From Flavobacterium sp. (GTDB lineage: Bacteria > Bacteroidota > Bacteroidia > Flavobacteriales > Flavobacteriaceae): DNA of 41,367 nucleotides. The translations under genes were made by a program, and so were the position numbers. Under the pieces are notes generated by a model that was not told the origin of the DNA, ran no database searches, and saw nothing but the letters and a program-made list of their open reading frames with translations. How positions within the stretch are numbered: the first letter of the stretch is position 1; every line of letters begins with the position of its first letter. This document shows, piece by piece, positions 25,599 through 35,293 of this stretch. The stretch lies in the NCBI GenBank assembly GCA_023259675.1, contig JALRGT010000027.1, forward strand, positions 1-41,367. The letters run 5' to 3'.

Positions 25599-28292
25599 AT
25601 GAAAAAATATATTTTAGTCTTATTTCTTCTCGTTTGGAGTTTATCATCTCAAGCGCAAAACAAGTCACCTTGGACGAGGGTTAGTGAAGAGAAAATTACT
25701 ACATCAGCTAAAAACAACAAACAAAGTACGGATAAACAATTATTTTTTCGATTAAACAGAGAAATGCTTCAACAATCTTTGAAAAGATTACAAAGTGGTA
25801 CAAGTAAAACAAACACTATAGAATTCAGCATCCCGAACAGTAATGGAGTACTGGAGAAATTCTTAGTTTGGGAATCTTCAAATTTTGATTCTGAACTGCA
25901 ATCAAAATTTCCGGAGATTAAGTCCTATGCAGGAATCGGAATTACAGATTCCAAAGCCACTTTGAATTTTAGCTTGTCCCCAAAAGGGATCCAAACTATG
26001 GTGTTAAGAGCGGGAAGCGCCTCAGAATTCATAGAAACATCAGCAGATGACGAAACACTCTACACTCTTTTTTCATCAAATAAAAGAAGTAAAGGTTCAT
26101 TACCTTTTAGTTGTAAAACACAAGATAAAATTTTCAATAAACAAGTACTGAATAAAACAGCCAAAGTTGTTGCCAACAATAAAGTATTTAAAACATTGCG
26201 ATTGGCATTATCCTGTACGGGGGAATACACCGCAAAATTTGGAGGCACAAAAGCAGGAGCATTAGCCGCAATGAATGCAACAATGACAAGAGTAAATGGG
26301 ATTTTCAACAGGGACTTAGCGGTAAAATTAATTTTAATTAACAACAACATTGACATCATATACACCAATGCCGCAACTGATCCATATTCTGCGCCTGATA
26401 TAGGTGTGGGTACAGACCCGGTAGAGGGCACTTGGGGTCAGGAGTTACAAAATACCTTAACAAGTGTTGTGGGTGACGCTAATTATGATATAGGTCATTT
26501 ATTTGGCGCGTCAGGTGGCGGAGGAAATGCAGGATGTATTGGTTGTGTTTGCGACAGCCCAACTAGTCCAAGTGACTTCGGAAAAGGCAGCGCTTACACC
26601 TCCCCAGCTGATGGTTCCCCTCAAGGTGATACTTTTGATATTGATTTTGTGGCTCATGAAATGGGGCATCAATTAGGGGCCTATCATACTTTTTCCTATG
26701 TATCGGAAGGCGTTGGTTCCAGTATTGAACCCGGAAGTGGCTCTACAATTATGGGGTATGCAGGCATAACAGAAGATTATGATATTCAATCAAATTCTGA
26801 TGATTATTTTTCTTATGCTAGCATCAAACAAATACAAAATAATTTAGCGAACAAGAGCTGTCCGATCAATACACCGATCAGCAACAATCCTCCAACAATA
26901 AATGCAGGTAATGATTTTACTATTCCATATGGAACGGCTTTTATTCTAAAAGGCAATGGCTCAGATAGTGATGGTGATTCGGTTACCTACTGTTGGGAAC
27001 AAATGGATTCTGCCACTTCTGCAACCGCAGAAAAAAGTATTGCAGACCCCACTAAAACTAACGGACCTCTTTTCAGATCTTTATACCCTGTCAGTAGCTC
27101 TGTTAGATACATGCCTGCCTATGATTATGTCATTTCGAACAGACTAGCCAGTAGATGGGAATCCGTGTCTGATGTTGCCCGAACATTGCATTTTTCCTTG
27201 ACAGCCAGAGATAATGCTCCATTAGGAACAGCTCAGACCAATACCGATGAAATGATCGTAAATGTTAGCGGTACCGCAGGTCCATTTACATTAACATCAC
27301 AAAATTTAGAAAACTTGAGCTGGTTTCAAGACACAAACCAAACCGTCACTTGGAACGTTAACGGAACAAATCTTTTACCGGGTTCAGCAAATGTAAATAT
27401 AAAATTATCTACCGATGGAGGCTTGACTTTTCCGACAGTGTTAGCCTCAAATACACCAAATGATGGTTCACAATCAATCAAAGTTCCTAATATTATTGCA
27501 AAGCACTGCAGGATTTTGATTGAACCAACTGACAATATATATTACACCCTAAATAGCATCCCTTTTGCAATTGGATACTCGATTGAATCGTCTTGTGATT
27601 CATTTACATATACAACTCCTTACCCTATTCCGGAACAAGCTAATTTTTTGACCAAAACAATTGAATTTCCCACTTCAACAGCGTCAGTTTCCGATGTCAA
27701 TTTCAACATTGATTTCACTCATGCTTATTTATCCGATGTCGAAATCGAATTAGTAAGTCCACAAGGAACTACGGTGAAATTATTTAATAAAAGTTGTGGC
27801 TCCGCAGGCGGTACTTTACTATTAAATTATGATGATTCCGGCAGTGATTTTGCATGTGGAGAAAGCGCTTTGCAAACGGTTACACCTTTTCAACCATTAG
27901 CCGCTTTTAATGGTGAAAACCCTCAAGGGCTATGGACATTAAAAGTCCGTGATACTTTTCTAGAAGACACAGGAACCATCAATTCGGCCTCAATTACCAT
28001 TTGTACTCAAAATTATACAGTCGTAGATCCTGAATTAGACATTAACAAATTGGTTATGTTTCCAAACCCAAGCAAAAGGGATTTTACGGTACAATTTATC
28101 AGTAAAACAGGAAGTCCCATTAAAATTGTCGTTCATGACCTTTTAGGAAAAAAAATATATGAAAAAGACTTTGATAACAATGGTAATTTTGATGAAAACA
28201 TCACATTAAATTCCAATATACAGTCTGGAATTTATTTACTAACTGTCATTGATGGCGACCAAAAAGTAGTCAAAAAAATGGTAATAAATTAA
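25599..28292 (+). CDS. Secreted metzincin-type zinc metalloprotease with P-domain and T9SS tail
   Basis: The 897-aa protein has a signal peptide (MKKYILVLFLLVWSLSSQAQ), a pro-region (about 21-195) and a reprolysin-like catalytic domain. The zinc site is HEMGHQLGAYH (His353, Glu354, His357, His363), with a Met-turn (STIMGYAG). An REJ/PKD-like Ig region follows (about 430-560, NAGNDFTIPYGTAFILKGNGSD). Then comes a proprotein-convertase P-domain (about 670-805, LSDVEIELVSPQGT and NPQGLWTLKVRD) and a type A T9SS sorting domain (FPNPSKRDF to the end). It is predicted to be exported by T9SS and to digest external proteins. The gene is monocistronic. Confidence 0.93.
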   Translation: MKKYILVLFLLVWSLSSQAQNKSPWTRVSEEKITTSAKNNKQSTDKQLFFRLNREMLQQSLKRLQSGTSKTNTIEFSIPNSNGVLEKFLVWESSNFDSELQSKFPEIKSYAGIGITDSKATLNFSLSPKGIQTMVLRAGSASEFIETSADDETLYTLFSSNKRSKGSLPFSCKTQDKIFNKQVLNKTAKVVANNKVFKTLRLALSCTGEYTAKFGGTKAGALAAMNATMTRVNGIFNRDLAVKLILINNNIDIIYTNAATDPYSAPDIGVGTDPVEGTWGQELQNTLTSVVGDANYDIGHLFGASGGGGNAGCIGCVCDSPTSPSDFGKGSAYTSPADGSPQGDTFDIDFVAHEMGHQLGAYHTFSYVSEGVGSSIEPGSGSTIMGYAGITEDYDIQSNSDDYFSYASIKQIQNNLANKSCPINTPISNNPPTINAGNDFTIPYGTAFILKGNGSDSDGDSVTYCWEQMDSATSATAEKSIADPTKTNGPLFRSLYPVSSSVRYMPAYDYVISNRLASRWESVSDVARTLHFSLTARDNAPLGTAQTNTDEMIVNVSGTAGPFTLTSQNLENLSWFQDTNQTVTWNVNGTNLLPGSANVNIKLSTDGGLTFPTVLASNTPNDGSQSIKVPNIIAKHCRILIEPTDNIYYTLNSIPFAIGYSIESSCDSFTYTTPYPIPEQANFLTKTIEFPTSTASVSDVNFNIDFTHAYLSDVEIELVSPQGTTVKLFNKSCGSAGGTLLLNYDDSGSDFACGESALQTVTPFQPLAAFNGENPQGLWTLKVRDTFLEDTGTINSASITICTQNYTVVDPELDINKLVMFPNPSKRDFTVQFISKTGSPIKIVVHDLLGKKIYEKDFDNNGNFDENITLNSNIQSGIYLLTVIDGDQKVVKKMVIN

Positions 28293-28345
28293 TCATTTTA
28301 AAAAAAATAGAAAGCTATTCAAATAATGTCGGATTATTTAAAAAC

Positions 28346-28380
28346 AAAAAAAGCGAGAAATTCTCGCTTTTTTCTTTTTT
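28346..28380. terminator. Bidirectional terminator between the protease gene and glmS
   Basis: AAAAAAGCGAGAA pairs with TTCTCGCTTTTTT, with T runs on both strands, between two convergent genes. Confidence 0.88.
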
Positions 28381-28393
28381 ATGATAGAGTAAC

Positions 28394-30241
28394 CTATTCT
28401 ACGGTTACTGATTTTGCTAAATTTCGTGGTTGATCAACATTGCATTCTCTCAAAACTGCAATATGATACGATAAAAGCTGTAAAGGAATGGTTGTTACCA
28501 ACGGTGATAAAGCATCTGAAGTTTCTGGAATTTCAATTACATAATCAGCAAGCTCCCGTACTTGTGTATCACCTTTTGTTACAACGGCAATAATCCTACC
28601 GCTTCTTGATTTAATTTCCTGAATATTACTTACAATCTTGTCATAATGACCTAGTTTAGGCGCAATTACCACAACTGGCATCTGATCATCAATCAATGCA
28701 ATTGGTCCGTGTTTCATTTCTGCAGCCGGATAACCTTCTGCATGAATATAAGAGATCTCTTTAAGCTTTAATGCCCCTTCTAGAGCAACTGGAAAATTAT
28801 ATCCTCTTCCCAAATACAAACAATTTGGAGCATCTTTAAAAGTGGCAGCAATTTCCTTTGCTTTATCATTCGTTTCCAATGCTTCTTTTACTTTCTCCGG
28901 AATTATTTCCAGTTCTTGTAGGTACATATGAAAGTCAGAATGCGACAAAGTTCCTTTAGCCTTAGCCAAACGCAATGCCATCATAGTCAATACAGTAATC
29001 TGGGTGGTAAACGCTTTTGTGGAAGCAACCCCAATCTCTGGACCAGCATGAGTATAAGCACCTGCATGGGTTTCTCTTGAAATAGAAGACCCTACAACAT
29101 TACAAACACCAAAAACAAAAGCCCCATTTTCTTTGGCTAATTTTATGGCTGCCATTGTATCTGCAGTTTCTCCAGATTGAGAAATGGCAATAACAACATC
29201 TTTGCTATTAATGATTGGATTACGGTATCTAAATTCAGAAGCATATTCTACTTCTACTGGAATTCTGGCAAACTCTTCAAAAATATATTCAGCAACTAAA
29301 CCAGCATGCCAAGAAGTTCCACAAGCTACAATGATAATTCGATCTGCATTTAGAAATTTCTCCAAATTATCTTCTACACCAGCCATTTGGATAATTCCCT
29401 GATTGGCATGAAGTCTACCACGATAAGTATCTTTTATAACATTAGGTTGTTCGTAAATCTCTTTCAACATGAAATGGTCGTAACCTCCTTTTTCAATTTG
29501 CTCCAAATTCATTTGAAGCTCTTGAATATAAGGATCCACAAAAGTATCATCCTGAATTTTTCTGATTTTCATGGCTTTATGAAGTCTTATCACCGCCATT
29601 TCTCCATCTTCCAAATAAACAGCATTCGAAGTATACTCAATAAAAGGAGAAGCATCAGAGGCAATAAAATACTCCCCTTCACCTACTCCAATAGCCAATG
29701 GACTTCCCAAACGGGCAGCTACAATTTCATCAGGACTTTTTTTATCAAAAACAGCAATAGCATAGGCACCCACGACTTGATTAAGTGCTACTTGAACAGC
29801 TTTTCCTAATTTTAAGTTTTCTTTCTTTTGTATTTCTTCAATAAGATTCACTAATACTTCTGTATCGGTGTCGGAGTGAAATACATACCCTCTTTTTATT
29901 AATTCTTCTTTTAAAGGTGCATAATTTTCTATAATCCCATTGTGGATTATAACCAACTCACCTGAATTAGAAAGATGTGGATGTGAATTTACATCATTCG
30001 GCACTCCATGTGTTGCCCAACGGGTATGTCCAATTCCTATAGTTCCATTTAAGGCAATCTCTTTTGAAGAAATCGTCTCTAAATCTGAAACTTTTCCTTT
30101 AGTTTTAGAAAGTTTAATATCTTGACCGTCATATAACATGACACCAGCACTATCATATCCTCTATATTCTAGTCTTTTTAACCCTTTTATTACAATTGGG
30201 TAAGCTTCTCTATGTCCAATATATCCGACAATTCCACACAT
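28394..30241 (-). CDS. glmS: Glutamine-fructose-6-phosphate aminotransferase (isomerising)
   Basis: The 615-aa enzyme makes glucosamine 6-phosphate for peptidoglycan and LPS. Processing of Met exposes the catalytic Cys in MCGIVGYIG. The glutaminase half includes RWATHGVPNDVNSHPH and LVIIHNGIIENY. Two SIS domains follow (about 290-430 and 460-600, with ACGTSWHAG and ISQSGETADTMAA). It ends PRNLAKSVTVE, the usual C-terminal loop. It is the last gene of an operon behind the DUF4270 lipoprotein (9-nt gap). No glmS ribozyme is expected or seen. Confidence 0.98.
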   Translation of the reverse strand: MCGIVGYIGHREAYPIVIKGLKRLEYRGYDSAGVMLYDGQDIKLSKTKGKVSDLETISSKEIALNGTIGIGHTRWATHGVPNDVNSHPHLSNSGELVIIHNGIIENYAPLKEELIKRGYVFHSDTDTEVLVNLIEEIQKKENLKLGKAVQVALNQVVGAYAIAVFDKKSPDEIVAARLGSPLAIGVGEGEYFIASDASPFIEYTSNAVYLEDGEMAVIRLHKAMKIRKIQDDTFVDPYIQELQMNLEQIEKGGYDHFMLKEIYEQPNVIKDTYRGRLHANQGIIQMAGVEDNLEKFLNADRIIIVACGTSWHAGLVAEYIFEEFARIPVEVEYASEFRYRNPIINSKDVVIAISQSGETADTMAAIKLAKENGAFVFGVCNVVGSSISRETHAGAYTHAGPEIGVASTKAFTTQITVLTMMALRLAKAKGTLSHSDFHMYLQELEIIPEKVKEALETNDKAKEIAATFKDAPNCLYLGRGYNFPVALEGALKLKEISYIHAEGYPAAEMKHGPIALIDDQMPVVVIAPKLGHYDKIVSNIQEIKSRSGRIIAVVTKGDTQVRELADYVIEIPETSDALSPLVTTIPLQLLSYHIAVLRECNVDQPRNLAKSVTVE

Positions 30242-30250
30242 AGTTTTAAA

Positions 30251-31813
30251 TTAATTAGGTTTTGTATAGTAGATTTCCAATTTTAGTCTTTTATCCTCTG
30301 CAACTGCCGAAGTACCTCCATATAACACCGTCCCAAGAGGACTCATTACTGATGCCTTTGGAGCTTTTGAAATATTGGTTGCCGTTTTTAATTTATTTGA
30401 AGTAAATATCTCAATATCTTCAGTTACCACAATACCTAATTTTACATTGGTAGAATCGGCATTTTGTACCAAATTCCTAATTTGGTTTGTTATTCTGATT
30501 TTATAGGTCAAACCTCTCCCGTCTGTTACAGCTTCTTTATTTAGAAGACCATTAAAAATTACTTTGGCGTTTTTAGGTTTTGTTCCAGAAGTTCCGTCAT
30601 AACCATAATCTACTACTGGGCGATTATTATCTAAATCATATAAATAAATACGTTGTGGCTCATAACTATTGGCCATTGCATCGGCATCAATATGAAAAAC
30701 AAGATTAGCTTCATTAATCAACCATCCTTGATTCCTAATCGACTCTAAATCACCTGAACTAAAAAGATTTAAAACAGCCATCGATCCCTCTCCTCCTTTT
30801 AAATACAACTTATCATCTCCTGTAGTTGTATTAACATTGTTTGGATCAGTTGCATTTGCATACATCACATTAGTATTACTGTTTTCTAAAAGACTAACGG
30901 TATTCCCGGTTAAATTAAGCACAATAGATTTATCCACTCTGGTAGGATCAGTATCTGAGGTGTCTTCTTTATAATTAATGGTTATTTTTCCTGATTTAAA
31001 ATCCATCATAGCCATACTGCTTGGACTCGTTCCAGATTTCTCCACTTTGAAATACAACCCTCTAAAGTATTCCTTAAAAACATCATTAGTGACCAGCTTA
31101 CCTGAATTAACAACATTATCTTCAAAATACTTTTTATTAAGATTCAAACGCATTCCAGGAGCCGTTCTAGTTTTTGATTCACCATTATCAGTCGTAGTAG
31201 TTTCGACATATTCAGCAGAATCAAAGAAAAAAGCCTCGTTTTGACTAGGATCTTCCGTAGAATCATTCAAACGATCACCTATTTTTAAATTATCGAAATC
31301 CGCGTTTTGGTTAGAATAAAATTTTTGCGTTTCTGAAGAACCTGTAGCAGGATCTAAATCCCTCATGAAATATGCAGAGCGATAAACGCTTAATTTAATT
31401 TTAGCATCAGCAGCTCCATATATAGAATCCAATTCATAAGTATTATTTCCCTCCAAATCAGTAGATACTACTTTACTAAAATAAGGAATCGTCAAGACAA
31501 CACTTTCCACTACAGCATTCTTCCCAATAGTTGGATTTACAGAAGCCAATATGACTTGAGTCGCAAAATTAGCTGTTGTAGTACCAAATGCAGGATCATC
31601 ATAAATTCCTAATGCATTTACCGGAAGATTATTTGATTCTATTGGACCAATTTTTTGATTATACGCAACCACTTCAGATGTGAATTTATCAAACTTAAAA
31701 TGATTGTCTCCAATTAAACTATCCCCAATGGAATTAAAATCTTTATCACAGGAATACAAAAAAAGAACAGTTGCAACTATTAGAATTTTCTTAAAAAAAG
31801 AATTATTATACAT
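30251..31813 (-). CDS. DUF4270 family lipoprotein
   Basis: The 520-aa protein has a lipoprotein signal (KKILIVATVLFLYSC, Cys about 22) followed by the DUF4270 pattern (NSIGDSLIG, FTSEVVAYNQKIGPIESNNLPVNALGIYDDPAFGTTTANFATQV). It is beta-rich and ends LKLEIYYTKPN. The family is known from Bacteroidota and has no proven biochemical role. It lies between a GT5 protein gene and glmS with gaps of 22 and 9 nt, so the three are one operon. That context suggests a cell-envelope or polysaccharide role, which is inference. Confidence 0.85.
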   Translation of the reverse strand: MYNNSFFKKILIVATVLFLYSCDKDFNSIGDSLIGDNHFKFDKFTSEVVAYNQKIGPIESNNLPVNALGIYDDPAFGTTTANFATQVILASVNPTIGKNAVVESVVLTIPYFSKVVSTDLEGNNTYELDSIYGAADAKIKLSVYRSAYFMRDLDPATGSSETQKFYSNQNADFDNLKIGDRLNDSTEDPSQNEAFFFDSAEYVETTTTDNGESKTRTAPGMRLNLNKKYFEDNVVNSGKLVTNDVFKEYFRGLYFKVEKSGTSPSSMAMMDFKSGKITINYKEDTSDTDPTRVDKSIVLNLTGNTVSLLENSNTNVMYANATDPNNVNTTTGDDKLYLKGGEGSMAVLNLFSSGDLESIRNQGWLINEANLVFHIDADAMANSYEPQRIYLYDLDNNRPVVDYGYDGTSGTKPKNAKVIFNGLLNKEAVTDGRGLTYKIRITNQIRNLVQNADSTNVKLGIVVTEDIEIFTSNKLKTATNISKAPKASVMSPLGTVLYGGTSAVAEDKRLKLEIYYTKPN

Positions 31814-31835
31814 ATTTAGAATTAAATAGTTTAAT

Positions 31836-32639
31836 TTATAGAACCTCGTTATAAAATTTGGTGTACGCTTCTGCGAAAGCGTCTTTGGGCACGAAAGGTA
31901 AAAAAGGTTTTTCTGAAGATTCTATAAATTTTGTTAAACTTGAAGAAAGCGTATTTGACGCAATGATAACAGCGTCCGAATGTAGAATAGCTGCTTTTAA
32001 AACATTCTCATAATTAGGAACTTCCAAATCGGCAACGGCTTCTTCGGGAATCCCGTCAAGCTTCACCTTATTAATCATTTCTACATCCAAAGTCCCGTCA
32101 AAAGACTGACCATAAACTGAAGTAACAATTTTTGTTTCCGAAAACAAAGCCTCATTTTTGTAGTAATGTTTCATGTATATTGGCAACATCGCAGCCATCC
32201 AACCGTGAACATGTATAATATCAGGAACCCAGTTTAATTTTTTAACGGTTTCAACAACCCCTTTTGCAAAGAATATGGCTCGTTCATCATTATCCGGATA
32301 CATTACCCCATCTTCATCAGCAAAAGTTGCTTTTCTCTTAAAGTATTCATCATTATCAATAAAGTAAACTTGAATTCTTTCTTTAGGTATCGAAGCCACT
32401 TTAATAATCAATGGCATATCTAAATCATTTACTACCAAGTTCATCCCAGAAAGTCGAATTACTTCATGTAATTGGTGTCTTCTTTCATTAATATTTCCAT
32501 ATCTTGGCATAAAAATCCTAATCTGTCCCCCTTGATCATTTACCATCTTCGGAACATCGTAAGACATTAAAGAAACTTCGTTTTCAGCAAGATAGGGCAC
32601 CACTTCAGATGATACATATAATATCCTCTTGTCTTTCAT
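31836..32639 (-). CDS. Glycogen/starch synthase-like protein, catalytic N-domain only
   Basis: The 267-aa protein matches only the N-terminal Rossmann domain of GT5 glycogen synthases (RILYVSSEVVPYL, DVPKMVNDQGGQIRIFMPRYG, DERAIFFAKGVVE, PDIIHVHGWMAAMLPIYMK). The second domain, which carries the nucleotide-sugar-binding motif, is absent. The N-terminal K-x-G-G-L motif of true synthases is replaced (YLAENEVSLMSYDV). It is therefore unlikely to be a normal glycogen synthase. Similar one-domain versions are, to my knowledge, common in Flavobacteriia next to panC. It starts the operon leading to glmS. Confidence 0.8.
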   Translation of the reverse strand: MKDKRILYVSSEVVPYLAENEVSLMSYDVPKMVNDQGGQIRIFMPRYGNINERRHQLHEVIRLSGMNLVVNDLDMPLIIKVASIPKERIQVYFIDNDEYFKRKATFADEDGVMYPDNDERAIFFAKGVVETVKKLNWVPDIIHVHGWMAAMLPIYMKHYYKNEALFSETKIVTSVYGQSFDGTLDVEMINKVKLDGIPEEAVADLEVPNYENVLKAAILHSDAVIIASNTLSSSLTKFIESSEKPFLPFVPKDAFAEAYTKFYNEVL

Positions 32640-32677
32640 ATTGTAATTTGCTTAATTTATTGGTAATAAAAACCACG

Positions 32678-32685
32678 CAAAATTA
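32678..32685 (-). promoter_or_regulatory. Predicted -7 box of the GT5-DUF4270-glmS operon
   Basis: TAATTTTG on the minus strand, 38 nt before the ATG. No clear TTG at the right distance. Confidence 0.5.
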
Positions 32686-32716
32686 CAAAATTTTATGCAG
32701 TTATTAACTAAAATAT

Positions 32717-32724
32717 TATGTTTG
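32717..32724 (+). promoter_or_regulatory. Predicted -7 box of panC
   Basis: TATGTTTG fits the consensus, 23 nt before the panC ATG. It is divergent to the box at 32678-32685, 31 nt away. Confidence 0.55.
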
Positions 32725-32747
32725 CACCTAATTTTAATTAAACAACC

Positions 32748-33596
32748 ATGCCTATTTTCTATGGAAAAGCCGCTTTAATAGAATATTTAAAATCTATTAC
32801 GACGTCAGACTCCACTATTGGTTTTGTTCCAACTATGGGCGCTCTTCATCAAGGACACCTGTCTTTAATGGAAAAATCATTGGCAGAAAACGACTGTACA
32901 GTTGTGAGCATTTTCGTAAATCCAACGCAATTTAACAATCCGGACGATCTCGTAAAATACCCCAGAACTCTAGAAGCAGATATTAATAAAATCGCATCGT
33001 TAAGCGAAAGAATAATCCTATATGCTCCTGAAGTGGATGACATTTATGAAAAAAATGTCGCTTCCCAGACTTTTGATTTTGACGGATTGGAAAACCAAAT
33101 GGAGGGAAAATTCAGACCGGGACATTTTAATGGCGTGGGAACTATTGTAAAAAAATTGTTTGAAATTGTAAAACCGACCAATACCTACTTTGGAGAAAAA
33201 GACTTTCAACAATTGCAAATTGTAAAAAAGATGGTCTCAAAAAACCATCTTCAGGTCAACGTTATTGGCTGTCCCATTTTCAGAGAACCAAACGGACTTG
33301 CGATGAGTTCCAGAAACGAACGGTTGACTGAAAAACAACGAGAAGAAGCTTCCCTAATTTACAAAACATTGGTCGAAGCAAAAGAAAAATTCACAATAGA
33401 TAGTGCCAAATCAGTAGCGGATTGGGTAAAAAAAGTATTCGAAAAAAATCCTACATTTGAATTGGAATATTTTCAAATCGCAGACGAAAGCACACTCCTA
33501 CCTTGCTTGAGAAAAAATAAAAATAAAAAATACCGCGCATTTATAGCCGTTTTTGTCAATAATATTCGTTTGATTGACACCATTTCACTAAATTAA
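32748..33596 (+). CDS. panC: Pantothenate synthetase
   Basis: The 282-aa enzyme joins pantoate and beta-alanine using ATP. Motifs: [17 protein letters not shown] with Hx[48 protein letters not shown] and AMSSRNERL (the KMSKS-like loop). Length is normal. panD follows after 14 nt. The gene is divergent from the GT5-DUF4270-glmS operon. Confidence 0.97.
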   Translation: MPIFYGKAALIEYLKSITTSDSTIGFVPTMGALHQGHLSLMEKSLAENDCTVVSIFVNPTQFNNPDDLVKYPRTLEADINKIASLSERIILYAPEVDDIYEKNVASQTFDFDGLENQMEGKFRPGHFNGVGTIVKKLFEIVKPTNTYFGEKDFQQLQIVKKMVSKNHLQVNVIGCPIFREPNGLAMSSRNERLTEKQREEASLIYKTLVEAKEKFTIDSAKSVADWVKKVFEKNPTFELEYFQIADESTLLPCLRKNKNKKYRAFIAVFVNNIRLIDTISLN

Positions 33597-33606
33597 TTTA
33601 CTTTTG
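33574..33606 (+). promoter_or_regulatory. Internal promoter directly before panD
   Basis: TTG at 33574-33576 (inside the panC end), a 22-nt spacer and TACTTTTG at 33599-33606. The panD ATG is at 33611, 4 nt after the box, so a leaderless panD mRNA is possible. Confidence 0.55.
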
Positions 33607-33610
33607 TAGT

Positions 33611-33961
33611 ATGCAAATTCAAGTTCTAAAATCAAAGATTCATAGAGTTAAAATAACGGGTGCCGATTTAAATTATATCGGTAGTATTACCATTGACGAA
33701 ACCCTACTTGAAGCTTCAAATATAATTGAAGGGGAAAAAGTATCCATTGTTAACATCAATAATGGGGAACGTTTTGACACTTATGCTATCAAAGGGGAAC
33801 GCAATTCAGGTGAAATAACCCTAAATGGTCCCGCTGCCAGAAGAGTACAAAAAGACGATATTATCATTATTATTTCTTATGCCACCATGGATTTTGAAGA
33901 AGCCAAAACTTTCAAACCTTGGATTATTTTTCCAAATGAAAAAGACAATTCTTTAACATAA
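33611..33961 (+). CDS. panD: Aspartate 1-decarboxylase
   Basis: The 116-aa pyruvoyl enzyme makes beta-alanine for panC. Self-cleavage is expected between Gly24 and Ser25 (NYIGSITID), giving the pyruvoyl group. [10 protein letters not shown] precedes it, and [21 protein letters not shown] and IIISYATM follow, all standard. It is panC's partner in pantothenate synthesis. It may be read from panC and also from its own promoter. Confidence 0.97.
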   Translation: MQIQVLKSKIHRVKITGADLNYIGSITIDETLLEASNIIEGEKVSIVNINNGERFDTYAIKGERNSGEITLNGPAARRVQKDDIIIIISYATMDFEEAKTFKPWIIFPNEKDNSLT

Positions 33962-34153
33962 CCACTTAATTAATCCTTCTTTTTTTAAGAATTTAAAACC
34001 ATCTGTGTAATTCCTATTTTTTTGAATATTATACAGTTGGCTATTTCCATTATTACCTATTTCGAAATTTCAGTTTTAGAAATTAAAAAAATAAAAGTAT
34101 TATATTGCTACTTTAATTTTAGTGAAGCCTTTAATACTAAAATAATTTAAATC

Positions 34154-35293
34154 ATGAAATATACTTTACTTGTGTTATTCTTGTCTCTTACTGTTTTTTC
34201 ACAAAAAACGACGGAACCATTTAAATCAAATCGATTAGGCGAAACAAGGGAAATCACTATTGGATTGCCCGCCTCCTACAACAATAATCCAACCAAAAGC
34301 TACCCCATTCTTATTGTATTGGATAGTCAATATTTATTTGATCCTTTTAGCGGCGCATTCAATTATGGAGCTTATTGGGACGATTTACCCGAGACAATAA
34401 TCGTTGGGATTAACCAAAACAAAAGAGAAGAAGATTGTAGTTTTGATTCGGTAGAGGGTTTACCTTCAAAAAAAGGAGCGAAATTTTTCGAATTCATTGC
34501 AGGGGAATTATTGCCCTATATCGAAAACAAATACCGAACAGCTCCTTTTCGTATCATCGCCGGACATGACGTAACAGCCGGTTTTTTAAACTTTTTTCTC
34601 TACAAAGACAATCCAATATTTAATGCATATATTTCTTTAAGCCCTGAATTGGCTCCACAAATGGAAAACCGCATTCCAGAAAAATTAGCTAACTCCAAAC
34701 GATCCATTTTTTACTACCAAGCTGTTGCAGATGGAGATATCAAGTGGCTCAAAGAACCTATACTAAAATTAGATGAAAACATAAAATTAGTGTCCAATGA
34801 AGCGTTAAATTATAAATTCGATTCCTTTAACAATACTTCTCATTATTCCTTAGTTTTATATGCTATACCCAACGCTTTATACCAAATTTTTGATTCCTAC
34901 AAACCAATTTCTTCTTCTGAATTTTCAGAAAAAATCGTAGTGCTCCAAAATGGATTTGTAGACTATTTAATCAAAAAATATGAAACGTTGTCCAATAAAT
35001 TAGGCCTAAAAGTACCGGTTCGCCTCAATGATTTCAAAGCTATTGAAGCGGCAATCCTAAAAAACAAGGCTTATGAAGAACTGGACAAATTAGCCGAAAT
35101 CGCCAATAAAAACTACCCTAAATCAATGCTTGCCGATTATGAATTAGGATTGATGTATGAAAAGTTGGGAGATGCAAAAAAAGCCGCCCAAAAATACCAA
35201 CGTGCCTCACAATTGGATGAAATTGGAGATTTAACCAAAGATATGATGTATGCAAAATACGATGATATGAAAAGCTTAACCGTAAAAAAATAA
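34154..35293 (+). CDS. Secreted alpha/beta-hydrolase (esterase D-like) homologue with TPR, Asp in place of nucleophile Ser
   Basis: The 379-aa protein has a signal peptide (MKYTLLVLFLSLTVFSQ) and an EstD/enterochelin-esterase-like fold (REITIGLPASYNNN, YPILIVLDSQYLFDPF, ELLPYIENKYRT, FRIIAGHDVTAGFLNFFLYKDNPIFNAYISLSPEL). In active relatives the nucleophile elbow is GHSxGG; here it is GHDVTAG, with Asp139 where Ser is expected. A His (His230, NTSHYS) remains where the catalytic His should be. TPR-like helices end the protein (about 300-370, YELGLMYEKLGDAKKAAQKYQ). It overlaps radA by 1 nt. It may be inactive or use Asp chemistry. Confidence 0.8.
   Translation: MKYTLLVLFLSLTVFSQKTTEPFKSNRLGETREITIGLPASYNNNPTKSYPILIVLDSQYLFDPFSGAFNYGAYWDDLPETIIVGINQNKREEDCSFDSVEGLPSKKGAKFFEFIAGELLPYIENKYRTAPFRIIAGHDVTAGFLNFFLYKDNPIFNAYISLSPELAPQMENRIPEKLANSKRSIFYYQAVADGDIKWLKEPILKLDENIKLVSNEALNYKFDSFNNTSHYSLVLYAIPNALYQIFDSYKPISSSEFSEKIVVLQNGFVDYLIKKYETLSNKLGLKVPVRLNDFKAIEAAILKNKAYEELDKLAEIANKNYPKSMLADYELGLMYEKLGDAKKAAQKYQRASQLDEIGDLTKDMMYAKYDDMKSLTVKK

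Noticed and set aside
26060..26431. 123-aa minus-strand frame inside the metalloprotease gene
   Set aside because: Antisense to a coherent protease domain; no promoter or start signal.
28242..28393. glmS ribozyme
   Set aside because: The region is the end of the convergent protease gene plus a terminator. The glmS leader side (30242-30250) is only 9 nt, so there is no room for the ribozyme.
29387..29809. 140-aa plus-strand frame inside glmS
   Set aside because: It is fully antisense to the strongly conserved glmS gene.
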